The notes under the pieces were generated by a model that was not told the origin of the DNA, did not search any database, and saw only the letters and a list, made by a program, of their open reading frames with translations. Shown here piece by piece: positions 26,421 through 35,043 of a stretch of 64,000 nucleotides of DNA; position 1 is the first letter of the stretch; every line of letters starts with the position of its first letter. This stretch comes from JBEEJZ01 sp046046915 (lineage in GTDB: Bacteria > Pseudomonadota > Gammaproteobacteria > Burkholderiales > Burkholderiaceae_C), in NCBI GenBank assembly GCA_046046915.1, contig JBJOIT010000008.1, positions 1 through 64,000 on the forward strand, given 5' to 3'. A program made the translations under genes and the position numbers.

Positions 26421-27944
26421 ATGAAGCCGATCTGGATAGTAGATGACGATCAGTCCATACGCTTTGTGCTGGAGAAGGCCTTGCTGCGCGCAGACTTGCC
26501 AACCCGCAGCTTCACCAACCCGCGCGATGTCCTCCAGGCTCTGAATACGGCGAGCGATGACGAGGGGCCGCAAATTCTGGTCAGCGACATCCGCATGCCG
26601 GGGGGGTCCGGTCTGGAGTTGCTTGAGAAAGTCAAGGCCAAGCTGCCGGGCTTGCCCGTCATCATCATGACGGCGTTTTCAGACCTTGACAGTGCGGTTT
26701 CCGCTTTTCAGGGCGGGGCATTTGAGTACCTTCCCAAGCCGTTCGATTTGCCCAAGGCAGTCGAGTTGATTCGTCGTGCGGTGGAAGAAAGCCAGCGCGA
26801 GGAGGTGGCTGAAGAGCGCATGACTGGCGCGCCTGAGATGCTCGGTCAGGCACCCGCCATGCAGGATGTGTTTCGTGCCATTGGTCGGCTAAGCCAGAGC
26901 AATGTCACTGTCATGATCACTGGCGAGTCGGGTTCGGGCAAAGAACTGGTGGCCCGTGCATTGCACAAGCATTCCCCTCGAGCCAACGGACCGTTTGTGG
27001 CAATCAACACCGCAGCCATTCCCAAAGACCTGCTGGAGAGCGAATTGTTCGGTCACGAGCGTGGGGCATTCACTGGGGCTCAGGCTATGCGTCGAGGCCG
27101 GTTCGAGCAGGCCGATGGCGGCACTTTGTTTCTGGACGAAATTGGTGACATGCCGTTTGACCTGCAAACCCGACTGCTTCGCGTGCTGAGCGATGGTCAC
27201 TTTTATCGGGTGGGTGGCCATGGTGCCGTCAAGACCAATGTAAGGGTCATTGCTGCCACTCACCAGAACTTGGAGCAGCGCGTCAAGGAAGGTGTGTTTC
27301 GTGAAGACCTCTTTCACCGCCTAAACGTCATACGCCTGCGCTTGCCTGCGCTTCGGGAGCGCAAAGAGGATGTGGCCATGCTCACCAGGCACTTCTTGCA
27401 GCAAAGCGCCCAGCAACTAGGTGTGGAGCCCAAACGGATTGCCGATGCCGCTCTGGCTTGTCTGGCCCAGTTCAACTTTCCGGGCAACGTGCGCCAGCTT
27501 GAAAACATGTGCCACTGGCTTACCGTCATGGCACCAGCCCAAGTGATAGAGCCCAAGGACCTCCCGCCTGAGGTGGCCCTGTTCCACTCACAAGAAGAGT
27601 CAGCATCAACACTTGTGCCGGCGGGTACACCGCAAGTGCCGGATGCTGGCGCTGTAAGTCATGAAGCCCTTGGCGGAGATGCGCCGATAAGTTCGGTGTT
27701 TTCCATGCCCAGGCTTCAGAGCATGCCGCACGATGATTGGGAGTTGGGCCTGGTCAAAGAGGCCGTGGCGCTGCTTGCCTCAGGAAGCAACGAGGTCTGG
27801 GACATCCTGACCCGTCGTTTTGAATCCAGACTGATTGAAACGGCCCTGGCCAACACCAAGGGACGCAGGATAGAGGCGGCCCAGCGCTTGGGGATTGGTC
27901 GCAATACCATCACCCGCAAAATCCAGGAGCTTGGGCTGGATTGA
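26421..27944 (+). CDS. glnG: Nitrogen regulator NtrC (GlnG), sigma-54 activator
   Basis: A 507-residue enhancer-binding protein. The receiver domain has Asp56 (ILVSDIRMPGGSG). The AAA+ domain has Walker A GESGSGKELVAR, the sigma-54 contact loop GAFTGA, Walker B GGTLFLDEIGD and FPGNVRQLENM. A linker of about 90 residues leads to a Fis-type HTH (GRRIEAAQRLGIGRNTITRKIQEL). It should bind the sites found ahead of glnA. Length and domains are standard. Confidence 0.96.
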   Translation: MKPIWIVDDDQSIRFVLEKALLRADLPTRSFTNPRDVLQALNTASDDEGPQILVSDIRMPGGSGLELLEKVKAKLPGLPVIIMTAFSDLDSAVSAFQGGAFEYLPKPFDLPKAVELIRRAVEESQREEVAEERMTGAPEMLGQAPAMQDVFRAIGRLSQSNVTVMITGESGSGKELVARALHKHSPRANGPFVAINTAAIPKDLLESELFGHERGAFTGAQAMRRGRFEQADGGTLFLDEIGDMPFDLQTRLLRVLSDGHFYRVGGHGAVKTNVRVIAATHQNLEQRVKEGVFREDLFHRLNVIRLRLPALRERKEDVAMLTRHFLQQSAQQLGVEPKRIADAALACLAQFNFPGNVRQLENMCHWLTVMAPAQVIEPKDLPPEVALFHSQEESASTLVPAGTPQVPDAGAVSHEALGGDAPISSVFSMPRLQSMPHDDWELGLVKEAVALLASGSNEVWDILTRRFESRLIETALANTKGRRIEAAQRLGIGRNTITRKIQELGLD

Positions 27945-27974
27945 GGTCCGGGCCTGGCTCTAGAGCAGGTGAGA

Positions 27975-28781
27975 TCAGATCGGTGTTGAGTCCTCGAGCG
28001 TGAGCACCACGGGTGCATGGTCACTGGGGCGCTCATTTTTTCTCGGCTGCTTGTCAATTTGGCAGGCACTGGCCAGGGGCTGCAGGGCTTTGCTGATCAA
28101 CACATGGTCGATACGCAATCCACGGTTGCGCCGGAACCCAAAGTCACGGTAATCCCACCACGAGTATCTCTTGGCTTCATGTTCAAACAGGCGGTAGGCA
28201 TCGACCAAACCAAGGGAGACCAGCGCACGGAGGTGATAACGCTCTTCTTCGGTGCAGTGAATCGTGTCCTTCAAACCAATCGGGTCCCACACGTCATCGT
28301 CGTCAAAGGTGATGTTGTAGTCCCCCATCAGCACCAGGTGGGTATGGCTGGCCAGCTCCTTGCTGACCCAGTTTCGCAGGCCCTTGAGCCAGTTCATCTT
28401 GTAATCAAACTTCTCGCTGCCCGGCTCCTGACCGTTGGGAAAGTAGGCGCCGATGACACGTATGCCTTTGCCACCCGTTGCGGCCAATGGGCTGGGAACG
28501 GTGGCGCTAATGACGCGTGCCATGTCGTCATCAAAGCCAGGGATGTTTTTGACCACGTCCACCACGGGCTGCCGCGTGATCAGGGCCACGCCGTTGTAGG
28601 TTTTTTGTCCAAACCACTGCGCCTGATAGCCAGCCTGCAAGAACGCATCGGCTGGAAACTTGTCGTCCGTCAGTTTCAGTTCTTGCAGGGCCAGCACATC
28701 GACGGGATTGGCCGCCAGCCAGTCCAACACCTGGGGCAGGCGCACGCCGAGTGAATTGACGTTCCAGGTCGCAAGTTTCAT
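27975..28781 (-). CDS. xthA: Exodeoxyribonuclease III / AP endonuclease
   Basis: A 268-residue exonuclease-endonuclease-phosphatase enzyme that cuts at abasic sites and trims 3' ends. Signatures are MKLATWNVNSLGVRL, LALQELKLTDDKFP, GDYNITFDDDDVWDP, GLRIDHVLIS and the final RPSDHAPVV. Catalytic Glu, Asp, Asn and His are all present. The frame opens at 28841; ATG 28781 gives the family start. Upstream folA on the same strand ends 44 bases before this start. Confidence 0.94.
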   Translation of the reverse strand: MKLATWNVNSLGVRLPQVLDWLAANPVDVLALQELKLTDDKFPADAFLQAGYQAQWFGQKTYNGVALITRQPVVDVVKNIPGFDDDMARVISATVPSPLAATGGKGIRVIGAYFPNGQEPGSEKFDYKMNWLKGLRNWVSKELASHTHLVLMGDYNITFDDDDVWDPIGLKDTIHCTEEERYHLRALVSLGLVDAYRLFEHEAKRYSWWDYRDFGFRRNRGLRIDHVLISKALQPLASACQIDKQPRKNERPSDHAPVVLTLEDSTPI

Positions 28782-28825
28782 ATTGGGTCCGTCTGTATGA
28801 ATATGTGTTGGCTGGCGTGGTGGCA

Positions 28826-29365
28826 TCAGCGGGGCTGGCACGACGACAGTACTGCTGAGTCTGGCTGACTCGCGCGCAGGTAGGTCACAAATCTGAATGT
28901 CAGGCCATTCGTAGAGCTGTGCTGCTCGCAGCGCGTCTGTTTCCAGTCTGGCCCAAGACGCGGCGCGTAGGCATCGCCGTCAAAGTCGTGGTCAATTTCG
29001 GTCACCTCTGCGCTGTACGCCAGCGGCAAGGCCTGGGCGTAAAGCTCTGCGCCGCCGATGACCCAGGCGTGTGGCTTGCCCGCACACAGGTCAATCGCAT
29101 CTTGCAGGCTGTGGGCGACCTGTGCACCGGCAGTGGTCAGACTTTCGACCAACTCAGCTTGCCTGGTGACCACTACGTTGAGTCGACCAGGTAAAGGTCT
29201 AAATTTTGGAGGCAGGGAGTCCCAGGTTTTGCGGCCCATGATGACCGGGCACCCCAGCGTCAGTTGCTTGAAGTGGGCCAGGTCCTCGGGCAGATGCCAG
29301 GGCAAACGGTTGTTGGCACCGATGACGCCATTCGACGCTCTTGCAAAGATCAGGTGGAGTTGCAT
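28826..29365 (-). CDS. folA: Dihydrofolate reductase
   Basis: A 179-residue NADPH enzyme that regenerates tetrahydrofolate. The N-terminus is MQLHLIFARASNGVIGANNRLPWHLPEDL, seen as the usual IFARA/GVIG/LPWHLPEDL blocks; the carboxylate is Glu in PEDL. GRKTWDSLP, VVTRQ and VIGGAELYAQAL follow. ATG 29365 lies 11 bases after the thyA stop, so thyA-folA form an operon that links methylene-THF use and DHF recycling. The upstream frame to 29446 is inside thyA. Confidence 0.94.
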   Translation of the reverse strand: MQLHLIFARASNGVIGANNRLPWHLPEDLAHFKQLTLGCPVIMGRKTWDSLPPKFRPLPGRLNVVVTRQAELVESLTTAGAQVAHSLQDAIDLCAGKPHAWVIGGAELYAQALPLAYSAEVTEIDHDFDGDAYAPRLGPDWKQTRCEQHSSTNGLTFRFVTYLRASQPDSAVLSSCQPR

Positions 29366-29375
29366 GCCCGCCCGA

Positions 29376-30218
29376 TCAGACTGCCACAGGCGCCTTGATG
29401 GCGGGATGGCATTGGTAGTCCTGCACCTCAAAGTCTTCAAACGCATAGTCGAAGATGGATGCCGGCTTACGCAAGATTTTCAGGGTGGGGTAGGGCAGAG
29501 GCTCACGGCTCAATTGCAACTCGACCTGGTCGTGGTGGTTGCTGTAAATGTGGCAATCCCCACCGGTCCAGATAAATTCGCCTGGTAGCAGATCACATTG
29601 CTGCGCCACCATGTGTGTGAGCAAGGCGTAGCTCGCGATGTTGAAGGGCACACCCAAAAAGATGTCCGCGCTGCGTTGGTACAACTGGCAACTCAATCGG
29701 CCAGGTTCACCTGCCACTTGAGACGGCGCAACATAGAACTGAAAAAACGCATGGCATGGCATCAGCGCCATCTTGTCTAGGTCTGCCACATTCCAGGCGC
29801 TGACGATGATGCGACGTGAATCGGGGTTGGATTTCAGGGTTTTGATGACTTCGGCAATCTGGTCGATGTGGCCGCCATCGGGCTTGGGCCAGCTGCGCCA
29901 CTGCACACCGTAGACCGGCCCCAGGTCGCCATCCTCGCGCGCCCACTCATCCCAAATGCTGACGCCGCGTTCTTTCAGCCAGTTGTTGTTACTGGAGCCA
30001 GTCAGAAACCACAGCAGCTCCTGAATGATGGAGCGCAGGTGTACCTTTTTGGTGGTGACCAGCGGGAAACCCTCGTTCAAGTCAAACCGCATCTGATGGC
30101 CAAACACACTGGTGGTGCCGGTGCCAGTGCGATCCATTTTTTTGACGCCGTGCGTGGACACGTGACGCATGAAGTCTTCGTACTGGGAGCGAACCGGTCG
30201 TAGCTGAGAGTTGGGCAT
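29376..30218 (-). CDS. thyA: Thymidylate synthase
   Basis: A 280-residue enzyme methylating dUMP to dTMP with methylene-tetrahydrofolate. The nucleophilic Cys is in MALMPCHAFFQFYV. RTGTGTTSVFGHQMRFDL, GVQWRSWP, QRSADIFLGVPFNIASYALL and HIYSNHHDQVELQL are also conserved. Slightly longer than the E. coli protein (264) but within family range. It diverges from the malic-enzyme gene across a 255-base gap. Confidence 0.96.
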   Translation of the reverse strand: MPNSQLRPVRSQYEDFMRHVSTHGVKKMDRTGTGTTSVFGHQMRFDLNEGFPLVTTKKVHLRSIIQELLWFLTGSSNNNWLKERGVSIWDEWAREDGDLGPVYGVQWRSWPKPDGGHIDQIAEVIKTLKSNPDSRRIIVSAWNVADLDKMALMPCHAFFQFYVAPSQVAGEPGRLSCQLYQRSADIFLGVPFNIASYALLTHMVAQQCDLLPGEFIWTGGDCHIYSNHHDQVELQLSREPLPYPTLKILRKPASIFDYAFEDFEVQDYQCHPAIKAPVAV

Positions 30219-30473
30219 GAGTGCCTGTGTGGTTCAAAAAAATGGCATTTTAGAAGCCAGGTAAAGATAGTCTGGCCGTTGTGCGGGCAGGGCCAACTGG
30301 TTGGCAGCATGACATTTTTTGCGGTTCTCGCCGGCGATTCACATAAATCAAGTTGCAACACCTTAACCCGTGCGCTGTGGAAACTGCGTATGTGTAACTA
30401 CCTTGTAACTGCGAGAATCGCGCCATCACAAGACATCCCCTTGGTTGGCTTGTCAATTTTTGAGGGATTGAAT

Positions 30474-31808
30474 ATGACAAACAAGCTCATGCAGGCCGAC
30501 AGTGGCCTGCCCGTATCAACTCAGCAGCAACAATTTGTGTCGCCAGAGAGCCCGCGGGACCTGAATGTGGCGGCCTTGGCCTATCACCGCGCGCAGCATG
30601 CCGATGACATTGGCGGCAAGATCGAAATCAGTGTGACCAAGCCTGTAGCCAGTCAGGATCATTTATCGCTGGCTTACTCACCAGGCGTTGCTGTGCCTTG
30701 TCTGGAAATCGCCCGCGATCCCGAGCTGGCCTATGAGTACACAGCCAAAGGCAATCTGGTGGCGGTCATCAGCAACGGTACGGCGGTACTGGGCCTCGGC
30801 AACATTGGCGCTCTGGCCGGGAAACCTGTGATGGAGGGAAAAGTCGTTTTATTCAAACGCTTTGCCGGCATCGACGCTTTTGACATTGAAATCGATGAGA
30901 CCGACCCCGGCAAGCTGATTGACATCATTGCAAGCCTCCATCCCACCTTTGGTGGTATCAACCTGGAGGACATCAAGGCGCCGGAATGCTTTGAAGTCGA
31001 GCGTGCACTGCGCGCACGTTTGCCCATCCCGGTGTTTCATGACGATCAGCACGGCACGGCTATTGTGGTGGCGGCCGGTTTGATGAACGCTTTGCATTTG
31101 CAAGGCAAACGGCTCGACGACGTGCGCCTGGTTTGCAACGGCGCGGGTGCGGCGGCGCTGGCCTGCCTGGAGCTGCTGGCCAGCCTGGGTCTTCCACAAA
31201 GCCAGGTGTCGGTGGTGGATTCCAAGGGAGTCATTTACAAGAACCGGGGTGCCAATGGCGACGACGGTCAAAAGGCAGCATGGGCTTCTGACACCGCTGC
31301 TCGTACCCTTCGCGAAGCCATGGTGGGCGCTGACGTTTTTCTGGGTTTGTCAGGCCCCGGCGTGGTGGATCAGGACATGGTGCGCAGCATGGCCGCTAAG
31401 CCCGTGGTGTTTGGCCTGGCCAACCCTGAGCCTGAAATTCGTCCTGAGCTGGCCTTGGCAGCGGTGCCCGAAGCCATCACCGCCACGGGGCGCTCCGACT
31501 ACCCGAACCAGGTCAACAACGCCCTTTGCTTCCCTTATTTGTTCCGCGCGGCGTTGGATATGGGCGCGCCACAAATCAACGAGGCGATGAAAAAAGCGGC
31601 TGTTTTGGCACTGGCTGATCTGGCGCGCAGTGATGCCGCCTTTGGCAAAACCAAGTTGCTGCCTACCCTGCTGGATGAGCGGCTCTTGGTGGCGGTATCG
31701 CTGCGGGTGGCTCAAGCGGCCGCTGAAAGCAACAATGCCCGACGCGCTTTCGACGCGACAGCGTATCGGGCACGCCTGGAACGACTGGCCCTCAAGCTGC
31801 GCGCTTAA
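30474..31808 (+). CDS. NAD(P)-dependent malic enzyme, short form
   Basis: A 444-residue enzyme that decarboxylates malate to pyruvate. Signatures are LAYSPGVAVPCLEIARDP, GNIGALAGKPVMEGK, FHDDQHGTAIVVAAGL, the nucleotide-binding LVCNGAGAAALACLELL and FGLANPEPEI. The phosphotransacetylase-like C-terminal domain of MaeB-type enzymes (about 760 residues) is absent, and the frame simply stops. ATG 30474 has GAGGG 8 bases upstream. The TAA stop shares the palindrome TTAA with the stop of the convergent oxidase gene. Confidence 0.93.
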   Translation: MTNKLMQADSGLPVSTQQQQFVSPESPRDLNVAALAYHRAQHADDIGGKIEISVTKPVASQDHLSLAYSPGVAVPCLEIARDPELAYEYTAKGNLVAVISNGTAVLGLGNIGALAGKPVMEGKVVLFKRFAGIDAFDIEIDETDPGKLIDIIASLHPTFGGINLEDIKAPECFEVERALRARLPIPVFHDDQHGTAIVVAAGLMNALHLQGKRLDDVRLVCNGAGAAALACLELLASLGLPQSQVSVVDSKGVIYKNRGANGDDGQKAAWASDTAARTLREAMVGADVFLGLSGPGVVDQDMVRSMAAKPVVFGLANPEPEIRPELALAAVPEAITATGRSDYPNQVNNALCFPYLFRAALDMGAPQINEAMKKAAVLALADLARSDAAFGKTKLLPTLLDERLLVAVSLRVAQAAAESNNARRAFDATAYRARLERLALKLRA

Positions 31809-33253
31809 AGCGAGGACTCGTCGCTCAGCACGCAGCCTGGGTTGAGCAGTGCTTGCGGATCGAGAGCTTGTTTGATCGCTCGCATCATGCCCAGGGCCAC
31901 GGGCGTCTTGTAGCGCTTCAGCTTGTGAGCCTTCAACGTGCCCACGCCGTGCTCGGCGGAAATTGAGCCCCGGAATGCCTGCACCGCATCAAAGACCAGG
32001 GTGTTGACCTCGTCCTCGCGTTCGCGCAAGAAGGTCGCCGCATCCACCCCGACCGGCGCCTGCACGTTGTAATGCAGGTTGCCGTCACCCAGGTGCCCAA
32101 AATTCACAATGCGCACGCCGGGAAAGCTGGTCTGTAGCGCGCGGTCTGTTTGGTCTACAAAAGCGGAAATGCTCGACACTGGCAAGGAGATGTCGTGCTT
32201 GATGTTCAAGCCCTCCAGCGGTTGCGCCAAGGGTATGCTTTCTCGTATGTTCCACAAAGCCTGGGCCTGGGCCAGGTTCTCGGCCACCACGGCATCGCTC
32301 GCACAGCCACTGTCGAGGGCGGCTTCCAGCAGACGCTCAAACTGATCACGCGCATGTGACTCGGACTCGTGGTCACTGTTCTCCAGCAGTACGCACCAAG
32401 AGGCCTCTCTCACAAAAGGCACACGTTGCTGCGGAAAGTGCTTGTCCACCAGACTCAGGGCGAACTGGCTCATGACTTCAAAACCCGTCAAGCCGGCGCC
32501 CAGGTGTTTGTGGGCTAACCCCAGCAGGCGCACGGCGTCGTCGAGCGATGGCAGAGCGACCCAAGCCGTCAGGCGGGCGACGGGTGGCGGATAAAGCTTG
32601 AGCGTTGCCGCTGTGATGATGCCCAGCGTGCCTTCCGATCCAATCATCAAATGGCGCAGGTCGTAGCCCGTGTTGTCTTTTCGCAAGCCGGTCAAACCGT
32701 GCCAGATCTCACCTTGTGCGGTGACGACCTCCAGGCCCAAACACAACTCGCGGGTGTTGCCAAACCGCAATACCTGCGTTCCTCCCGCATTTGTTGCCAG
32801 GTTGCCACCGATGGTGCAACTGCCTTCGGCTGCCAAACTCAAGGGAAAGAAAAACCCTGCCTCGCCTGCGGCCTGCTGAACCTGCTGCAGGATGCAACCT
32901 GCATCTACCGTGATCGTCAAGTTGGCGGCATCAAGGGCTCGGACCGAGTTCATGCGCTGCAGACTCAAGACGACCTGGCGGCCCGTGGTGTCGGGTGTAG
33001 AACCGACCACCAGGCCGGTGTTGCCACCTTGCGGCACGATACTCAGCCCAAGTACCGCCTGCCGATCGGCACACAGTCTGACCACGTCGGCCACCTCTTG
33101 TGTGCAAGCGGGGCGCACGATAGCCAGTGAGCGACCTTGGTGGCGTTTGCGCCAGTCGTTCTCCCAGACGCTTAAATCGGTAAGCGGGTCCTCATGCGTC
33201 AGCACATGAGATCTGCCCACAATGCGGCGCAGACCCTCCAGTAAGTCCTTCAC
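31805..33253 (-). CDS. FAD-linked 2-hydroxyacid dehydrogenase (GlcD / D-2-hydroxyglutarate type)
   Basis: A 482-residue VAO/PCMH-family flavoprotein. The FAD-binding part shows IVPQGGNTGLVVGS, SCTIGGNLATNAGG and MIGSEGTLGIITAATLKLYP. The C-terminal cap has VNFGHLGDGNLHYNVQAP and SAEHGVGTLKAHK with metal-binding His residues. Possible substrates are D-2-hydroxyglutarate, D-lactate or glycolate; the sequence alone does not decide. GTG start at 33253 overlaps the DUF2069 stop by four bases (GTGA). Confidence 0.9.
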   Translation of the reverse strand: MKDLLEGLRRIVGRSHVLTHEDPLTDLSVWENDWRKRHQGRSLAIVRPACTQEVADVVRLCADRQAVLGLSIVPQGGNTGLVVGSTPDTTGRQVVLSLQRMNSVRALDAANLTITVDAGCILQQVQQAAGEAGFFFPLSLAAEGSCTIGGNLATNAGGTQVLRFGNTRELCLGLEVVTAQGEIWHGLTGLRKDNTGYDLRHLMIGSEGTLGIITAATLKLYPPPVARLTAWVALPSLDDAVRLLGLAHKHLGAGLTGFEVMSQFALSLVDKHFPQQRVPFVREASWCVLLENSDHESESHARDQFERLLEAALDSGCASDAVVAENLAQAQALWNIRESIPLAQPLEGLNIKHDISLPVSSISAFVDQTDRALQTSFPGVRIVNFGHLGDGNLHYNVQAPVGVDAATFLREREDEVNTLVFDAVQAFRGSISAEHGVGTLKAHKLKRYKTPVALGMMRAIKQALDPQALLNPGCVLSDESSL

Positions 33254-33651
33254 AGGGCCCCTTTGACTGCCGCTTCTGCAGGGTTATCCTGTTTTTTATG
33301 GGCCAGACGCATGCGCACATGCAGGGCGCATGCCACGAAGAGCACCAGGCACAGCAGTACCTGAATGAAAGCCAGCACATTGCCCGGCATAGGGTCGCCC
33401 CAGGCGCGAACCACGCCTTCGGTGAAGTACAGCCAGACCAGCAGGCTGACCCAGCGGTAGGTGTACATGCGGTTTTTCAGCAAACCGGCCAGCGGGATGC
33501 ACAAAGGCAGCACCTTTAGGGCGAGCCAGGACCCGCCAGGGCGGATGGGGGCTAGAAAAAGTTCCCAGGCCAGGCCCAGAAATACCATGCCCACCAGGCT
33601 GCCAACGGCGAGCCAGCGAGTTAAATCAATTGTTTTTCGGTTGTAAATCAT
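33250..33651 (-). CDS. DUF2069 membrane protein
   Basis: A 133-residue protein with four hydrophobic segments (LAVGSLVGMVFLGLAWELFL; VLPLCIPLAGLL; WVSLLVWLYFTEGVVRAW; VLAFIQVLLCLVLFVACAL). It matches the DUF2069 pattern; members have no known function. It is coupled by overlap to the downstream flavoprotein. ATG 33651 is 21 bases from the YihY start on the other strand. Confidence 0.8.
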   Translation of the reverse strand: MIYNRKTIDLTRWLAVGSLVGMVFLGLAWELFLAPIRPGGSWLALKVLPLCIPLAGLLKNRMYTYRWVSLLVWLYFTEGVVRAWGDPMPGNVLAFIQVLLCLVLFVACALHVRMRLAHKKQDNPAEAAVKGAL

Positions 33652-33672
33652 GTCAGTGGCATCATACCGGCC

Positions 33673-34890
33673 ATGCAAATGCCACCACGACTACAAGCCT
33701 GGTTCCAGGACTGGGCCCGTTTCCCCTGGGCCAGCACAGGGCGCACCCTTATGGCCCGCTTTCGCGAGGATCGTCTGGGCCTGACCGCCAGCAGCCTGAC
33801 CTTCACCACCACCATCGCCTTGGTGCCCATGCTGACCGTGGCCCTGGCGATCTTCACGGCCTTCCCCATGTTTGCAAAGTTGCAGGTGGTGCTGCAGAAG
33901 TGGCTGGTGGAAAGTCTGATTCCAGACAACATCGCCCGCCAGGTGCTGGGGTACCTGACACAGTTTTCCGGCAAGGCCAGCAAATTGGGGGTGGTGGGCC
34001 TGGCTGCCTTGCTCGTCACGGCACTGGCGTTGGTGTTCACCATCGATCGAACGCTCAATAGCATCTGGCGGGTGCGCCGACCCAGGCCTTTGGGGCAGCG
34101 GGTGCTGGTGTATTGGGCTGCCATCACACTGGGTCCTTTGCTCATGGCTTTGAGCGTCAGTCTCACTTCCAATGCGCTGGCCGCTTCCCGGGGGATGGTG
34201 CTGAACGTGGTTCCCGGCGGCGTGGGCTTTGTACTGGACCTTCTTCAGGTCGTGATGCTGGCAGGGAGTATGGCTGCCCTGTACCGCTATATGCCCAACA
34301 CCTACGTGAAGTGGGGGCACGCTTGGGTGGGGGGTCTTTTGGTTGCCGTTGGGCTGGAGCTGGCCAAGCGCCTGCTGGCCTTTTATTTGCAGGCGGTACC
34401 CACTTATTCTGCGGTTTACGGTGCCTTTGCCACGGTGCCTATCCTGCTGGTCTGGATTTATGTGGCCTGGGTCATTGTGCTGCTTGGGGCGGTCGTCACC
34501 GCCTACCTGCCTAGCCTGATGGCCGGCACATCGCGCCCCGCCAGCGCTCACGGCTGGCAATTTCAGTTGTCGCTGGAGGTCCTCAGGCGGCTGGAGTCGG
34601 TGCGTCACCATCCTGAGCGAGGTCTACGGGCCGACCAGCTTGCGCAGTCCCTGCAAGTCGACTTGCTGCAACTGGAGCCTGTGCTCGAGTGTCTCACCCG
34701 GCTGGATTGGCTGGCGCCGCTGGATGAAGCAGATAAAAAAGTTGGCGCCCGGTATGTGTTGCTGACCGAGCCCGAAAAGACACCCCTGGCACCGCTGATG
34801 TCGGCGCTTTTGCTGGATCGCTTGCCGGCCACACAGCCGCTGTGGGATAACGCCCGCTGGTCCGATCTCACCCTGCGCCAGGCACTCTAA
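33673..34890 (+). CDS. YihY/BrkB family inner-membrane protein
   Basis: A 405-residue protein. Residues 35-290 are a six-segment YihY domain (RLGLTASSLTFTTTIALVPM, FTIDRTLNSIWRV, LYRYMPNTYVKW, TYSAVYGAFATVPILLVWIY). A cytoplasmic C-terminal part of about 110 residues with winged-helix-like character (ERGLRADQLAQSLQVDLLQLEPVLECL) follows, as in longer Burkholderiales members. Earlier naming as RNase BN was wrong; function is unknown. Confidence 0.88.
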   Translation: MQMPPRLQAWFQDWARFPWASTGRTLMARFREDRLGLTASSLTFTTTIALVPMLTVALAIFTAFPMFAKLQVVLQKWLVESLIPDNIARQVLGYLTQFSGKASKLGVVGLAALLVTALALVFTIDRTLNSIWRVRRPRPLGQRVLVYWAAITLGPLLMALSVSLTSNALAASRGMVLNVVPGGVGFVLDLLQVVMLAGSMAALYRYMPNTYVKWGHAWVGGLLVAVGLELAKRLLAFYLQAVPTYSAVYGAFATVPILLVWIYVAWVIVLLGAVVTAYLPSLMAGTSRPASAHGWQFQLSLEVLRRLESVRHHPERGLRADQLAQSLQVDLLQLEPVLECLTRLDWLAPLDEADKKVGARYVLLTEPEKTPLAPLMSALLLDRLPATQPLWDNARWSDLTLRQAL

Positions 34891-35043
34891 ACACGCTGGC
34901 ATGCTGGCCGCGTGCCATTGTCCGCTGCCTGGTTTGATGGTGCGCAAGCCCGTCATGCGCTGAACCTTTTCTAATCCTCGCTGCTTCCAGGGCGCCGCCG
35001 CGTCCCGGATCGTCAGGACGAAGGTGTAGAAGGGGGAAAAGAG

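Noticed and set aside
30474..31808. Truncated MaeB missing its phosphotransacetylase domain
   Set aside because: No remnant of the domain follows, and short malic enzymes of this length are normal.
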